A stretch of 64,000 nucleotides of DNA. It comes from an uncultured Bacteroidales bacterium (GTDB lineage Bacteria; Bacteroidota; Bacteroidia; Bacteroidales; FEN-979). Both the position numbers and the translations under genes were made by a program. Below are positions 56,746-64,000 of this stretch, piece by piece. Where the stretch lies: assembly GCA_903877385.1 (NCBI GenBank), contig CAIRDP010000051.1:20108-84107 (forward strand), given 5' to 3'. The stretch's first letter is position 1. The number at the start of each line of letters is the position of its first letter. Below the pieces are notes generated by a model. The model was given only the letters and a program-made list of their open reading frames with translations. It had not been told where the DNA came from and did no database searches.

Positions 56746-57945
56746 ATGGCATCAGTAAAATACTATCAGCACAAGGAATCTAATAGTAAAACATTGATTC
56801 TCATAACGTTTACATTTAATCACCAAAGGTTGAGACTTTCTACGGGCTTAACGGTTCCTGCTAAAGCCTGGGATAAAGATGATCAGAAAGCGAAACCAAT
56901 GAAGGAATTTGCCGAAACTAACAAACGTTTGCGAGAAATCACAAATTTCCTGCTTGACAAGTATGACGAGCTATTCCCCTCTGAATCAATATTTTCAAAG
57001 GATGAAATTAAAAGAAAATCACAAGAATTGAAAGATTCTTACCAGGTATTTGCCGGCAGAAAAGAGGAAAAAATTATCGTTCAAACCACCTTATTGTCTT
57101 TCATCGGAGTATTCCAGGAGAGATACAAAAACAGATTCAACCCTACCCATGTTCTACATTACAATGCCCTAAAAACCCACCTTGAATCATTTCAGCAAAA
57201 GAAGGGATTCAGAGTTGACTTTGATACGATCGGTAAAGATTTTTATTTACAGTTCACGTACTACCTAAAAGAAATCGGTCTCAAACCTAATACAATCGGG
57301 TCTCATATTAAACGTGTAAAGCGATTAATGAATGAAGCTGTTGAAGATAAACTTACAACCAACCTGGAGCATCATAAAAGAGATTTTAAAGTAATCAAAG
57401 TTGATGTTGACACAGTTTATCTGACTGAGGCTGAAATTCAGGCATTGTATGAGCTTGAAATAGATATCCCGGAAAAGAGAAGGGTCCGTGATATTTTCGT
57501 TTTAAACTGTTTTACAGGGTTACGGCATTCAGACTGGTCAAAGGTGTCTTTTGAAAATATACATAATGGCAACCTTTATGTTCGGACTCAAAAAACAGAT
57601 GAGCCGGTTATATTACCAGTAAAACCGCTGGTTCTTGAAATTTTGAATAAATACAATAACAAACTGGGTGTCATTTCCTTGCAGAAAACAAATGAAGCAA
57701 TCCGGTTCATTGGTCAATTAGCTTTTAGTAAACAAATCAAGAGTATTAACATTAATAAATGGCTTGAGATCAGGACACATACCGCCAGGAGGTCCTTTGC
57801 AACGAATGCCTATTTAGCAGGCATCCCTATCCGGGACATCATGCAGATCACAGGACACAGGAAAACCGAATCATTTTTAAAATATATCAGGGTCACTAAG
57901 CTGGAGACTGCAGAGAAACTAAAGGATCACCCCTTCTTTCGTTAA
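56746..57945 (+). CDS. Tyrosine-type site-specific integrase
   Basis: The 399-residue recombinase has an N-terminal arm-binding domain, a SAM-like core-binding domain (about residues 108-215) and a catalytic domain with Arg in TGLRHSDW, the His-x-x-Arg box HTARRS, GHRKTE and the nucleophile Tyr in SFLKYI. This is the Bacteroidota form used by integrative elements and some phages. Its place just behind tRNA-Arg, transcribed away from it, is that of an integrase at the edge of an element. Base composition is visibly A+T-richer than the genes before the tRNA. Confidence 0.94.
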   Translation: MASVKYYQHKESNSKTLILITFTFNHQRLRLSTGLTVPAKAWDKDDQKAKPMKEFAETNKRLREITNFLLDKYDELFPSESIFSKDEIKRKSQELKDSYQVFAGRKEEKIIVQTTLLSFIGVFQERYKNRFNPTHVLHYNALKTHLESFQQKKGFRVDFDTIGKDFYLQFTYYLKEIGLKPNTIGSHIKRVKRLMNEAVEDKLTTNLEHHKRDFKVIKVDVDTVYLTEAEIQALYELEIDIPEKRRVRDIFVLNCFTGLRHSDWSKVSFENIHNGNLYVRTQKTDEPVILPVKPLVLEILNKYNNKLGVISLQKTNEAIRFIGQLAFSKQIKSININKWLEIRTHTARRSFATNAYLAGIPIRDIMQITGHRKTESFLKYIRVTKLETAEKLKDHPFFR

Positions 57946-57981
57946 ACCATCTATATTCCCATATTTATATGGAAACTCCGA

Positions 57982-57994
57982 TGCAAAGTTTGCA
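57982..57994. promoter_or_regulatory. Perfect dyad upstream of the TPR kinase gene
   Basis: TGCAAA-G-TTTGCA is a perfect inverted repeat with a one-base centre, 36 bases before the -7 element at 58031. It could bind a dimeric regulator; no other copy was noticed nearby. Confidence 0.3.
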
Positions 57995-58030
57995 GTGTTT
58001 TTTCCTCTTCCAGTTTAAATAGCATTTTAC

Positions 58031-58038
58031 TACATTTG
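58031..58038 (+). promoter_or_regulatory. -7 promoter element of the TPR kinase operon
   Basis: TACATTTG fits TAnnTTTG and lies 57 bases before the ATG at 58096. Confidence 0.5.
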
Positions 58039-58095
58039 TATCAGATAGCTTGCCTTTTTCAGGATTTTGAAGCAGGTAAATAATTCTCTGATACC

Positions 58096-59994
58096 ATGAA
58101 CCAACAAATATTAAATCGCACGGCTGGCTTTTTCGTTTTTACTGTTTTCACGTTAGCCTTTGCCGGCAGATGCAATGCCGACACTCCTCAAAACAGATTA
58201 CCGGCAGATTCACTAAAGTCCTGGGACAGCCTGATCAGCCGGAACCTGGTGATCAATAATAAACTGGCGAAGAGTTTAGCCTTTATGACTCTGGAAAAGG
58301 CTGTTATGGTTTCAGATAAGGAAGCTTTAACCCGGGCTTACTATAACCTTGGGCGTGTGTTTCAGAAAAATGATCCAGAAAAGGCTTACGGGTATTTCCT
58401 GACTGCCTCAAAACTGGCAAGGACTCAGACCCATAACACCCTCTATCCTAAAAGCCTGTATTATCTGGCATTGATTAACGACAATGCGTTTAACAGTAAA
58501 GATGCGCTGATGTTACTTGACACATGCATTCAGATTGCTTTAAGGATGGGCGACTGGTCAATCTTACCTCTTGGGTTGTGTCTGAAAGGAACGATCTCCC
58601 TTGAATCAAAAGACTCATCAAGAGCAGGAAATTTGTTTGATTCAGCTTTTAACCTGGCCGATAAGCATCATCTTAATTTTCAGAAAGGCCTGGCTCTTGC
58701 AAATAAAGCGTTGATGGCGAAAAGTCCTGATGAAATTATTGAATTTAACAGAAGGGCGTTGGGACTGATAGCCAATATTCCGGGTTCTGAGGAAGAATAT
58801 GCCAGCATCCTGGCAAATCTCGGGTTCTCCTTCAGTAATCCGGACTCTTCGTTTAAATATCTTGAGACAGCGATAGGATATGCCGAAAAATATTCATTTA
58901 ACCGGATACAGATTTCTGCATACAACAACCTGGCATATATTTACCTGGATAAAAAGCAATTACCCCTTGCTGTCAGCTGCCTTGCCGATAAGGCTATACC
59001 ACTGGCTATCCAGGAAAAGGACCACGACTGGCTTTCGACACTTTATGACAGTTACTCGGATATCATGTTTCAGTCGGGGGATTTCAAAAAGGCTGCGGAA
59101 CTGCAAAAGAAAGCCTACCGGGAAAAAAATGCTGCCGATCTTCAGTATTCGACCAAACAAATAAGGTTGCTGGCCAGTATTCTGGAACTTAAACAAAAAG
59201 ACCTCGAGATCAATAATACCAGGAAAACGGTGATCATACAACATGCTAAACTGTCACACTTAAAACTGGTTCTGGCTGCAATTTCACTGTTATTGCTATT
59301 TTCTATTGCCTCAATAATCCTGATTATTCAACGGTCGAGATTGAAGTTACAGCGGAAAACAATTGAATCGGCAAGAAAGCTGATCGGCATGGAAGAAACT
59401 GAAAAGAACCGTATTGGTATGGAATTACATGACAGTCTCGGCTCCTTCTTTCAGGGTATTTCCCAGTCCATCGATAATATTACAGAGTATTCCTTCGAGG
59501 TGCGCAACGGTTTAAAAAACCAGCTTAACGAATTCTGGATAAAAACCCGTGAAATATCCCATAGAATGAGTAATACCATCCTTGGTCAAAAGACCTTACA
59601 GCAATTGGTCACTGAATTATCAGGAAGTTATACTGAAAAAGGAAAAATTGAGATTATTATCCGGTTTACCAGTGATCAGGTCAGGTTACCCGATGAAACA
59701 AAGCTTCACATCTACCGCATCATCCAGGAACTTTTTACAAACGCTCAGAAATATGCAGATAAAGGCCAGGTTTACCTGACAATTTCTCAAAACGAAGGTG
59801 GATTAAACATTTTCTATCTTGACCAGGGGCCCGGTTTCGATGCAGATCAGATCAAGGGTATGGGGATTTCAAATATCTTTGAAAGAGTTCTCCTGCTTAA
59901 TGGTACTGCAAAACTGAAGACAACACACGGAAGCAAGACCAGTTGGGATATACAGATTTCAGATAAGAAATATAAAAACACAAACTATGATTAA
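58096..59994 (+). CDS. TPR-containing NarL-type sensor histidine kinase
   Basis: The 632-residue protein has a signal peptide (residues about 10-28), an extracytoplasmic array of TPR-like helical repeats (about 50-360; AYYNLGRVFQ, YNNLAYIYLDKKQ), one membrane span (about 389-412) and a cytoplasmic kinase with phospho-acceptor His445 in GMELHDSLG (HisKA_3 type) and an HATPase domain (ELFTNAQKYAD, DQGPGFD, GMGISNIFERV). It is typical of Bacteroidota kinases that pair with LuxR-type regulators. The last eight bases overlap the next gene. Confidence 0.92.
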   Translation: MNQQILNRTAGFFVFTVFTLAFAGRCNADTPQNRLPADSLKSWDSLISRNLVINNKLAKSLAFMTLEKAVMVSDKEALTRAYYNLGRVFQKNDPEKAYGYFLTASKLARTQTHNTLYPKSLYYLALINDNAFNSKDALMLLDTCIQIALRMGDWSILPLGLCLKGTISLESKDSSRAGNLFDSAFNLADKHHLNFQKGLALANKALMAKSPDEIIEFNRRALGLIANIPGSEEEYASILANLGFSFSNPDSSFKYLETAIGYAEKYSFNRIQISAYNNLAYIYLDKKQLPLAVSCLADKAIPLAIQEKDHDWLSTLYDSYSDIMFQSGDFKKAAELQKKAYREKNAADLQYSTKQIRLLASILELKQKDLEINNTRKTVIIQHAKLSHLKLVLAAISLLLLFSIASIILIIQRSRLKLQRKTIESARKLIGMEETEKNRIGMELHDSLGSFFQGISQSIDNITEYSFEVRNGLKNQLNEFWIKTREISHRMSNTILGQKTLQQLVTELSGSYTEKGKIEIIIRFTSDQVRLPDETKLHIYRIIQELFTNAQKYADKGQVYLTISQNEGGLNIFYLDQGPGFDADQIKGMGISNIFERVLLLNGTAKLKTTHGSKTSWDIQISDKKYKNTNYD

Positions 59995-60619
59995 CATAGT
60001 AATCATTGAGGATCATCCGGTGATCATTGACGGTTTGAAACAGATGTTCCATCTGTCAAATGACGGAATTAAAATTGTAGGTGATATGAAGAGCGTTGAT
60101 GAACTGATTGAAAGAAAAGGCAGTTATAAGTTCAACCTGATATTGCTGGATTTATACCTGCCCGGTACTGATGCAGTTGAAAATATTCAAAAGCTCAAAT
60201 CGGCCATACCGGATAAACCCATTGTAATTTATACCGGAGAGGACAGTGATTACTGGAGGAAGAGGATGTTTGCAGCCGGAGTCAGGGCTTATATCACCAA
60301 GAATGCCGTGAAAGAGGAAATTAAATTCACTTTGTTGAAAGTCAGTCAGGGTGAGTTATTCATAAAACTAAAGACAGACCTATACAGCCCAATCCCCACC
60401 GTTAATTCAGATAATCAATTCAACCAGTACCAGATGGAGGTTATAAAACTTTTATGTGAGGATAACAACCAGGAGACCATTGGGAAAATCATGGGAACCA
60501 CCAAATCGAATGTGGAGAAACTTTTAAAACAAATAAGACAGATTGCAAAGACAAAAACCAATACCGGTCTTATTAAATATTGCTATGAGCAAGGTATTAT
60601 ACATACATCTGCCAAATAA
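59987..60619 (+). CDS. LuxR-family response regulator
   Basis: The 210-residue product has a receiver domain with Asp55 in LLDLYLPG and Lys in AYITKNA, and a C-terminal helix-turn-helix (about 140-205; EVIKLLCEDNNQETIGKIMG then KSNVEKLLKQI). It overlaps the kinase gene by eight bases and forms a cognate pair with it. The HTH is slightly degenerate against the NarL consensus (IGKIMGTTKSNVEK) but has the right layout. Targets are unknown; the following secreted-protein genes are candidates. Confidence 0.9.
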   Translation: MINIVIIEDHPVIIDGLKQMFHLSNDGIKIVGDMKSVDELIERKGSYKFNLILLDLYLPGTDAVENIQKLKSAIPDKPIVIYTGEDSDYWRKRMFAAGVRAYITKNAVKEEIKFTLLKVSQGELFIKLKTDLYSPIPTVNSDNQFNQYQMEVIKLLCEDNNQETIGKIMGTTKSNVEKLLKQIRQIAKTKTNTGLIKYCYEQGIIHTSAK

Positions 60620-60788
60620 ATTCAATAGAATAGTACCCGATTTACACCAGCATTTTCCCCCTTTACAATTTCCTTTTTGCTCCTGAGCTTAAGCCTCTGG
60701 AGGTCGAATTCCTGACAGACATGTAGTTTTCTGTATGTTTAGTCACCTCGGACTATAATTCTGATAATCAATCTGTATTTTTTCAATT

Positions 60789-60827
60789 TTGCGGGAAACC
60801 GCAATGAATTTTTGTGGAAAACCGCAA
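60789..60827 (+). promoter_or_regulatory. Tandem pair of short hairpins
   Basis: TTGCGG-GAAA-CCGCAA (60789-60804) and TTGTGG-AAAA-CCGCAA (60812-60827) are near copies 23 bases apart. Each gives a six-base stem with a four-base loop, the first a GNRA-type loop. They lie 170 bases after the response regulator stop and 89 before the frameshifted gene. Confidence 0.6.
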
Positions 60828-60915
60828 TTGACAAGGGCTTTGAGATTACTTATATTTACAGTACGTTCTTGCATATCTATTTTTTTCTATTATTCACCCT
60901 ATAAATCTTCATGCT

Positions 60916-61124
60916 ATGAAAACGGTTTTACCAGTATTTCTTTTTGTCTTTATGGTCACCTTTAATTGTGACCTAAATGCTCAGAATATGATTTATCCGA
61001 TTCCTTAAGTGTTGAAATCGATGATCGTGAATGGGGAGTTATAATCTTTTCCAGTTCCCAGCTTTGTGTTGATGTTTGGATAGAAGAGTTTGGAGATCCT
61101 CAGAAAAAATGTCTCGAGGACTAA
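60916..61124 (+). pseudogene. Frameshifted small secreted protein
   Basis: The ATG at 60916 opens a signal peptide (MKTVLPVFLFVFMVTF...LNAQN) that stops at 61006. Shifting the frame near 60990 continues an open protein-like stretch with DLSDSLSVEIDDREWG and ends at the TAA at 61122-61124. One single-base change or sequencing error would restore a product of about 69 residues. No family is recognised. Confidence 0.5.
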
Positions 61125-61347
61125 AAATGCTTGCACTTCAAGGTCATGTATAAAAAATGAAAGCGATCCAATGTATTTCACTTCTTTATCAGTTAACAAC
61201 ATTTTTCGCCTATGAAAGATGGGTTTCACTGATAATCCTCTTTTGTCATACAATTATTAAAATGAATAATTCGGGTAATTCTATAGCCTTGCCAGGCAAC
61301 CCATTCAGTAACCGTGCACTCCAGTTATTAGGGAAAAATAACATTGT

Positions 61348-61401
61348 GCGAACCGGAGAGCGAACCGGACCCATGGATTCCTATACTAATCATCCATGGG
61401 T
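61348..61401. repeat. Direct repeat and inverted repeat cluster
   Basis: The ten-base direct repeat GCGAACCGGA (61348-61357, 61360-61369) is followed by a perfect inverted repeat with arms ACCCATGGAT (61369-61378) and ATCCATGGGT (61392-61401) around a 13-base centre. Confidence 0.6.
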
Positions 61402-61564
61402 TAAAAAGGTTCTTCTGAGCAATTTATTGCGATCAGAAGGTGAAACGAAGTAAACCAGAAAATTGTCTTGACCCTTCTCATTTTCTGTGGTAATCAAGGA
61501 AGGGAGTTGTAAAATTGCCTTATTTTGTATATTTTCCCAGGCATCATTTCAAAATACCTGAACT

Positions 61565-61969
61565 ATGAAAAAGATATATATCATTGGAACATTTATTTTA
61601 TTGTGCTCTCTGGCCTTTAATAACCAGGTTAAAGCCTCAGTCGACTTTGATTTTTATATACAAATTACAGATAATAACAATTGTCATTCCAATCCTTATG
61701 GAGGAACTTATCATATCTATGTAGAATTTGTTACCAATGATGTTGTTGAATGTTCGTACGATTTTTATACAACATCAACTAATCCAGAAGTCGCATGGAC
61801 TTGTGGCGTAACGTTTGATCAATATAAGAACCATTACATCAGATTAAAAGTTTGCCATTGGAATTCTATTACTGGTGACTGGTGTTGTAGTAATGGCGGC
61901 GGAGGGGCTTATAATATGACACAATTGCAAACCGGTGGTGGTACGACTATTCCAATTACCGTTAATTGA
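61565..61969 (+). CDS. Small secreted cysteine-containing protein, unknown
   Basis: The 134-residue product has a clear signal peptide (residues 1-24, ending VKA). The mature part has six cysteines (in NNNCHSN, VVECSY, WTCGV, KVCHW and DWCC), enough for three disulfides, and a Gly-rich tail (SNGGGGAYNM). It has a beta-rich look. I recognise no family. It lies between the regulator pair and the large PKD protein in the A+T-rich island. Confidence 0.7.
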   Translation: MKKIYIIGTFILLCSLAFNNQVKASVDFDFYIQITDNNNCHSNPYGGTYHIYVEFVTNDVVECSYDFYTTSTNPEVAWTCGVTFDQYKNHYIRLKVCHWNSITGDWCCSNGGGGAYNMTQLQTGGGTTIPITVN

Positions 61970-62140
61970 CTTGAGTCATAAAAAATATGCCTAAAAACAG
62001 AATAACTTTATGAAATCGAAAAAACCAACATTAATTCGGATCCTTCTAATATCTGGACATATATAATAAGCAGAAGGATTTCTTTGCATAATATGATTAT
62101 TATAAAGGAATTTGTTAACATTAAGGGAATAATATTACAA

Positions 62141-64000
62141 ATGAATGTTTCAACTTATCCGAAGGAATTCTGCTGCATTGTTTGTATATTATTCCCTTTC
62201 TTTCTTTATTCTCAAGGCGAATTCAACAACTGGTATTTTGGAGATCATGCGGGTATCACATTTAACTATGGTGATCCTCCGGTAGCACTCACCGACTGTT
62301 CAACAGCTTTCTGGTGTAACGCAGCAACCATTACTGAATCAGATTCTCTGGGTCATCTTTTATTTTATTCTGATGGAATCAAAGTTTACAACAGAAATCA
62401 TTTCGTAATGCCGAACGGACATGGAGTGAATCCAAATAATGCCTCTGGAAACCAGATGGTTTTTTACGTGCCCTATTTACATGATACAAATTTTTTTTAT
62501 CTGTTTACTGTGGGGAATCAATGGGACACAGCACATCGAAATCCTGATGGATTAAGGTATTCTGTTATTAATATGCAATTGGATGGAGGACTGGGTGATA
62601 TCCCGGCAGGTCAGAAAAATATATTGATTACAAGTGCCTGGGATGCTGGTCTGAATGTTACAGGAACAAGGCATCATAATAACAAATTTGCATGGGTTGT
62701 GACCAGGAAATATCATTATTCTTCCTATTACGCATCCTATCTGATCAATGACACGGGTTTAGATACCACAGCGGTTTTAAGCAATAGTTTAATTCCGATC
62801 AATCCAGACACACCTCATGCACACCTGATGTGGGAAATTAAAATTTCACCGGATGGAAATAAATTAATAGCGGTCTATGATTATTTTAACCCAATCACAC
62901 CAACCTCATCTGTATTAGAAGTCTGCAATTTTAATTCCCTGACCGGGCAGATCACACCTTTATTCCTTATACCCGGATCTTTCATGCCCAATGCTCATGC
63001 CTCCGTGGAATTTTCACGTGATTCAAAATATTTATACACAAGCGAGCACAATATTGTTACAGGCTATGCTCAAATTGTTCAATTCGATGCAACTAAACCG
63101 GATTCATTATCCTTTGTTCAATCGAGAGATACAATTGCTCCAAGTTTAGCGAATTGGAGTTCCGGATTACAGTTGGGCCCGGATGGTAAAATATTTTGTT
63201 CGGCTAATGCTTTCTCATCCCTTAATGTAATAAACAACCCATCCATTCAGGGGTCGGGATGTAATTTTCAAACTAATGCGGTTGACCTCCTTGGGCATGT
63301 TGGATATAGTGGACTTCCTCAGTTTTTGCAACGTTATTTTATTTACATTAGCCATAACGGACAATGCCAGGGTGATACGGTTAGTTTTTCTACCGTTCTG
63401 TTTCCACCTGTGGATAGTTTAAGCTGGAGTTTCGGAGATCCGTTTTCGGGATCTTTGAACTATTCTAACCTGACAACCCCATCACATATTTATTATTCTG
63501 CCGGAACTTATAATGTTGAATTGATCGTGAGGCATAATGATAAACGAATGGATACGGCCTGGCAGGTGGTAACAATTCTACCCGGCCCCCAACCCAATCT
63601 TGGTCCAGATCAAACCATTTGTATCGGAGATTCGGTGACCTTTGATGCTGGTGCCTGTTCCGGATGCTCCTATTTATGGAAAAATCTTGGAACGGGAGCC
63701 ACTGTGGGTACATCCCAAACCTTCAGGACCGGCCAGGCTGGAACATATGCCGCAATAGTTACCGGATCCAATGGTTGTATCGGAAGAGATACAGTACAAC
63801 TCTCAACAACCCCGGTGCCGGCGGTATCCAATACCCCGCCGCTTGTAAAAACAATTTGCACCGGTGAATCAACGAATATCCCTTTGACTTCCAGTCCTCC
63901 TGGTGCAATGTTTCACTGGACCGCTTCCTTGTCGTCGGGCAATGTCACAGGATTTAGCGCCGATTCCGGACTGGTCATCAACCAGGTCCTTACCAATCCC
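62141..64000 (+). CDS. Secreted PKD-domain surface protein, N-terminal 620 residues (runs off window)
   Basis: The frame is open from the ATG at 62141 to the window end (620 codons); an in-frame ATG at 62093 would put 16 extra residues before the signal peptide and is less likely. After the signal (to about residue 26, YSQG) comes a region of WD40/propeller-like beta repeats (about 27-400; FNNWYFGDHAG, HLMWEIKISPDGNKL, SRDSKYLYTSEHN), then a PKD domain (about 410-485; WSFGDPFSG, AGTYNVELIV), an Ig/PKD-like repeat (about 488-560; LGPDQTICIGDSVTFDAG, GCIGRDTVQLS) and a further PKD-like domain. This plan is typical of very large Bacteroidota surface proteins exported by the type IX system, whose sorting domain would be beyond the window. 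Confidence 0.88.
   Translation, partial: MNVSTYPKEFCCIVCILFPFFLYSQGEFNNWYFGDHAGITFNYGDPPVALTDCSTAFWCNAATITESDSLGHLLFYSDGIKVYNRNHFVMPNGHGVNPNNASGNQMVFYVPYLHDTNFFYLFTVGNQWDTAHRNPDGLRYSVINMQLDGGLGDIPAGQKNILITSAWDAGLNVTGTRHHNNKFAWVVTRKYHYSSYYASYLINDTGLDTTAVLSNSLIPINPDTPHAHLMWEIKISPDGNKLIAVYDYFNPITPTSSVLEVCNFNSLTGQITPLFLIPGSFMPNAHASVEFSRDSKYLYTSEHNIVTGYAQIVQFDATKPDSLSFVQSRDTIAPSLANWSSGLQLGPDGKIFCSANAFSSLNVINNPSIQGSGCNFQTNAVDLLGHVGYSGLPQFLQRYFIYISHNGQCQGDTVSFSTVLFPPVDSLSWSFGDPFSGSLNYSNLTTPSHIYYSAGTYNVELIVRHNDKRMDTAWQVVTILPGPQPNLGPDQTICIGDSVTFDAGACSGCSYLWKNLGTGATVGTSQTFRTGQAGTYAAIVTGSNGCIGRDTVQLSTTPVPAVSNTPPLVKTICTGESTNIPLTSSPPGAMFHWTASLSSGNVTGFSADSGLVINQVLTNP

Larger units (their letters stand above)
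60620..61564. other. A+T-rich stretch without an intact recognised gene
   Basis: About 945 bases between the LuxR regulator and the secreted protein gene. It contains a tandem pair of hairpins (60789-60827), a frameshifted small secreted-protein gene (60916-61124), a doubtful 98-codon frame (61157-61453) with no family likeness, a direct repeat of ten bases (61348-61357 and 61360-61369) and an inverted repeat (61369-61401). I see no tRNA or known element here; it looks like degenerate or regulatory DNA of the island. Confidence 0.6.

Noticed and set aside
61005..61253. An 82-codon minus-strand frame
   Set aside because: Overlaps the frameshifted plus-strand gene and has no signal or motif.
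61157..61453. A 98-codon plus-strand frame in the island
   Set aside because: No family likeness, no promoter, and it contains the direct and inverted repeats at 61348-61401; not strong enough to call a gene.

Overview
The window is a chromosomal segment from a member of the Bacteroidota, probably an anaerobic Bacteroidales-like environmental lineage. The evidence is promoters of the Bacteroidota type (TAnnTTTG at -7, several with TTTG 19-20 bases upstream), a 287-residue primary sigma factor of the short Bacteroidota form, TamB/YidC/LytTR proteins typical of the phylum, and a secreted PKD-type surface protein. MqnA (futalosine route to menaquinone), HydE ([FeFe]-hydrogenase maturation) and a flavodiiron protein point to an anaerobic or microaerobic life. 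The species cannot be named from the sequence alone.

Layout. 1-9.7 kb: start of rpsA, a WG-repeat exported protein, a YchF-type ATPase, a LytTR regulator, hydE, rlmD, aroK, then a five-gene run DUF1573-yajC-ybbR-like-coaE-mqnA. 9.7-17.8 kb: yidC, pyrG, a PPDK regulatory protein, gapA, a REC-histidine kinase and L-serine dehydratase. 17.9-26 kb: unrecognised proteins, a two-gene unit joining a lipocalin-like protein to a PEP-synthase/rifampin-phosphotransferase-like enzyme, and a KdpD/KdpE-like two-component pair. 26-37 kb: tyrosine phosphatase, a first exported Memo-like protein, OsmC, the primary sigma factor, an HtrA protease, an exported EEP-family protein and a complete AmmeMemoRadiSam locus (radical SAM enzyme with a Tat-like leader, a polytopic spermidine-synthase-like protein, and a divergently transcribed exported Memo-AMMECR1 fusion). 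37-50 kb: one long minus-strand operon tamB-addA-(amino-sugar kinase fused to RapZ C-domain)-murU-like-addB, with tsaD divergent. 50-56.5 kb: lipoprotein, flavodiiron protein, topoisomerase IV A, isochorismatase-family hydrolase.

56.5-64 kb is different. A tRNA-Arg(UCU) is followed at once by a terminator-like hairpin, a tyrosine integrase with an operator-like repeat over its promoter, a TPR histidine kinase/LuxR regulator pair, about 0.9 kb of degenerate A+T-rich DNA with small hairpins and one frameshifted gene, a small secreted Cys-containing protein, and the start of a large PKD-domain secreted protein that runs off the end. This looks like the left end of an integrated element in the tRNA gene.

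The most interesting points are the wholly exported AmmeMemoRadiSam set with its membrane-embedded, catalytically altered spermidine-synthase-like partner, the amino-sugar kinase-RapZ fusion lodged between the two subunits of an AddAB-type nuclease, the split phosphotransferase unit at 19-22.5 kb, and two heptameric G-rich tandem repeats placed directly behind stop codons.
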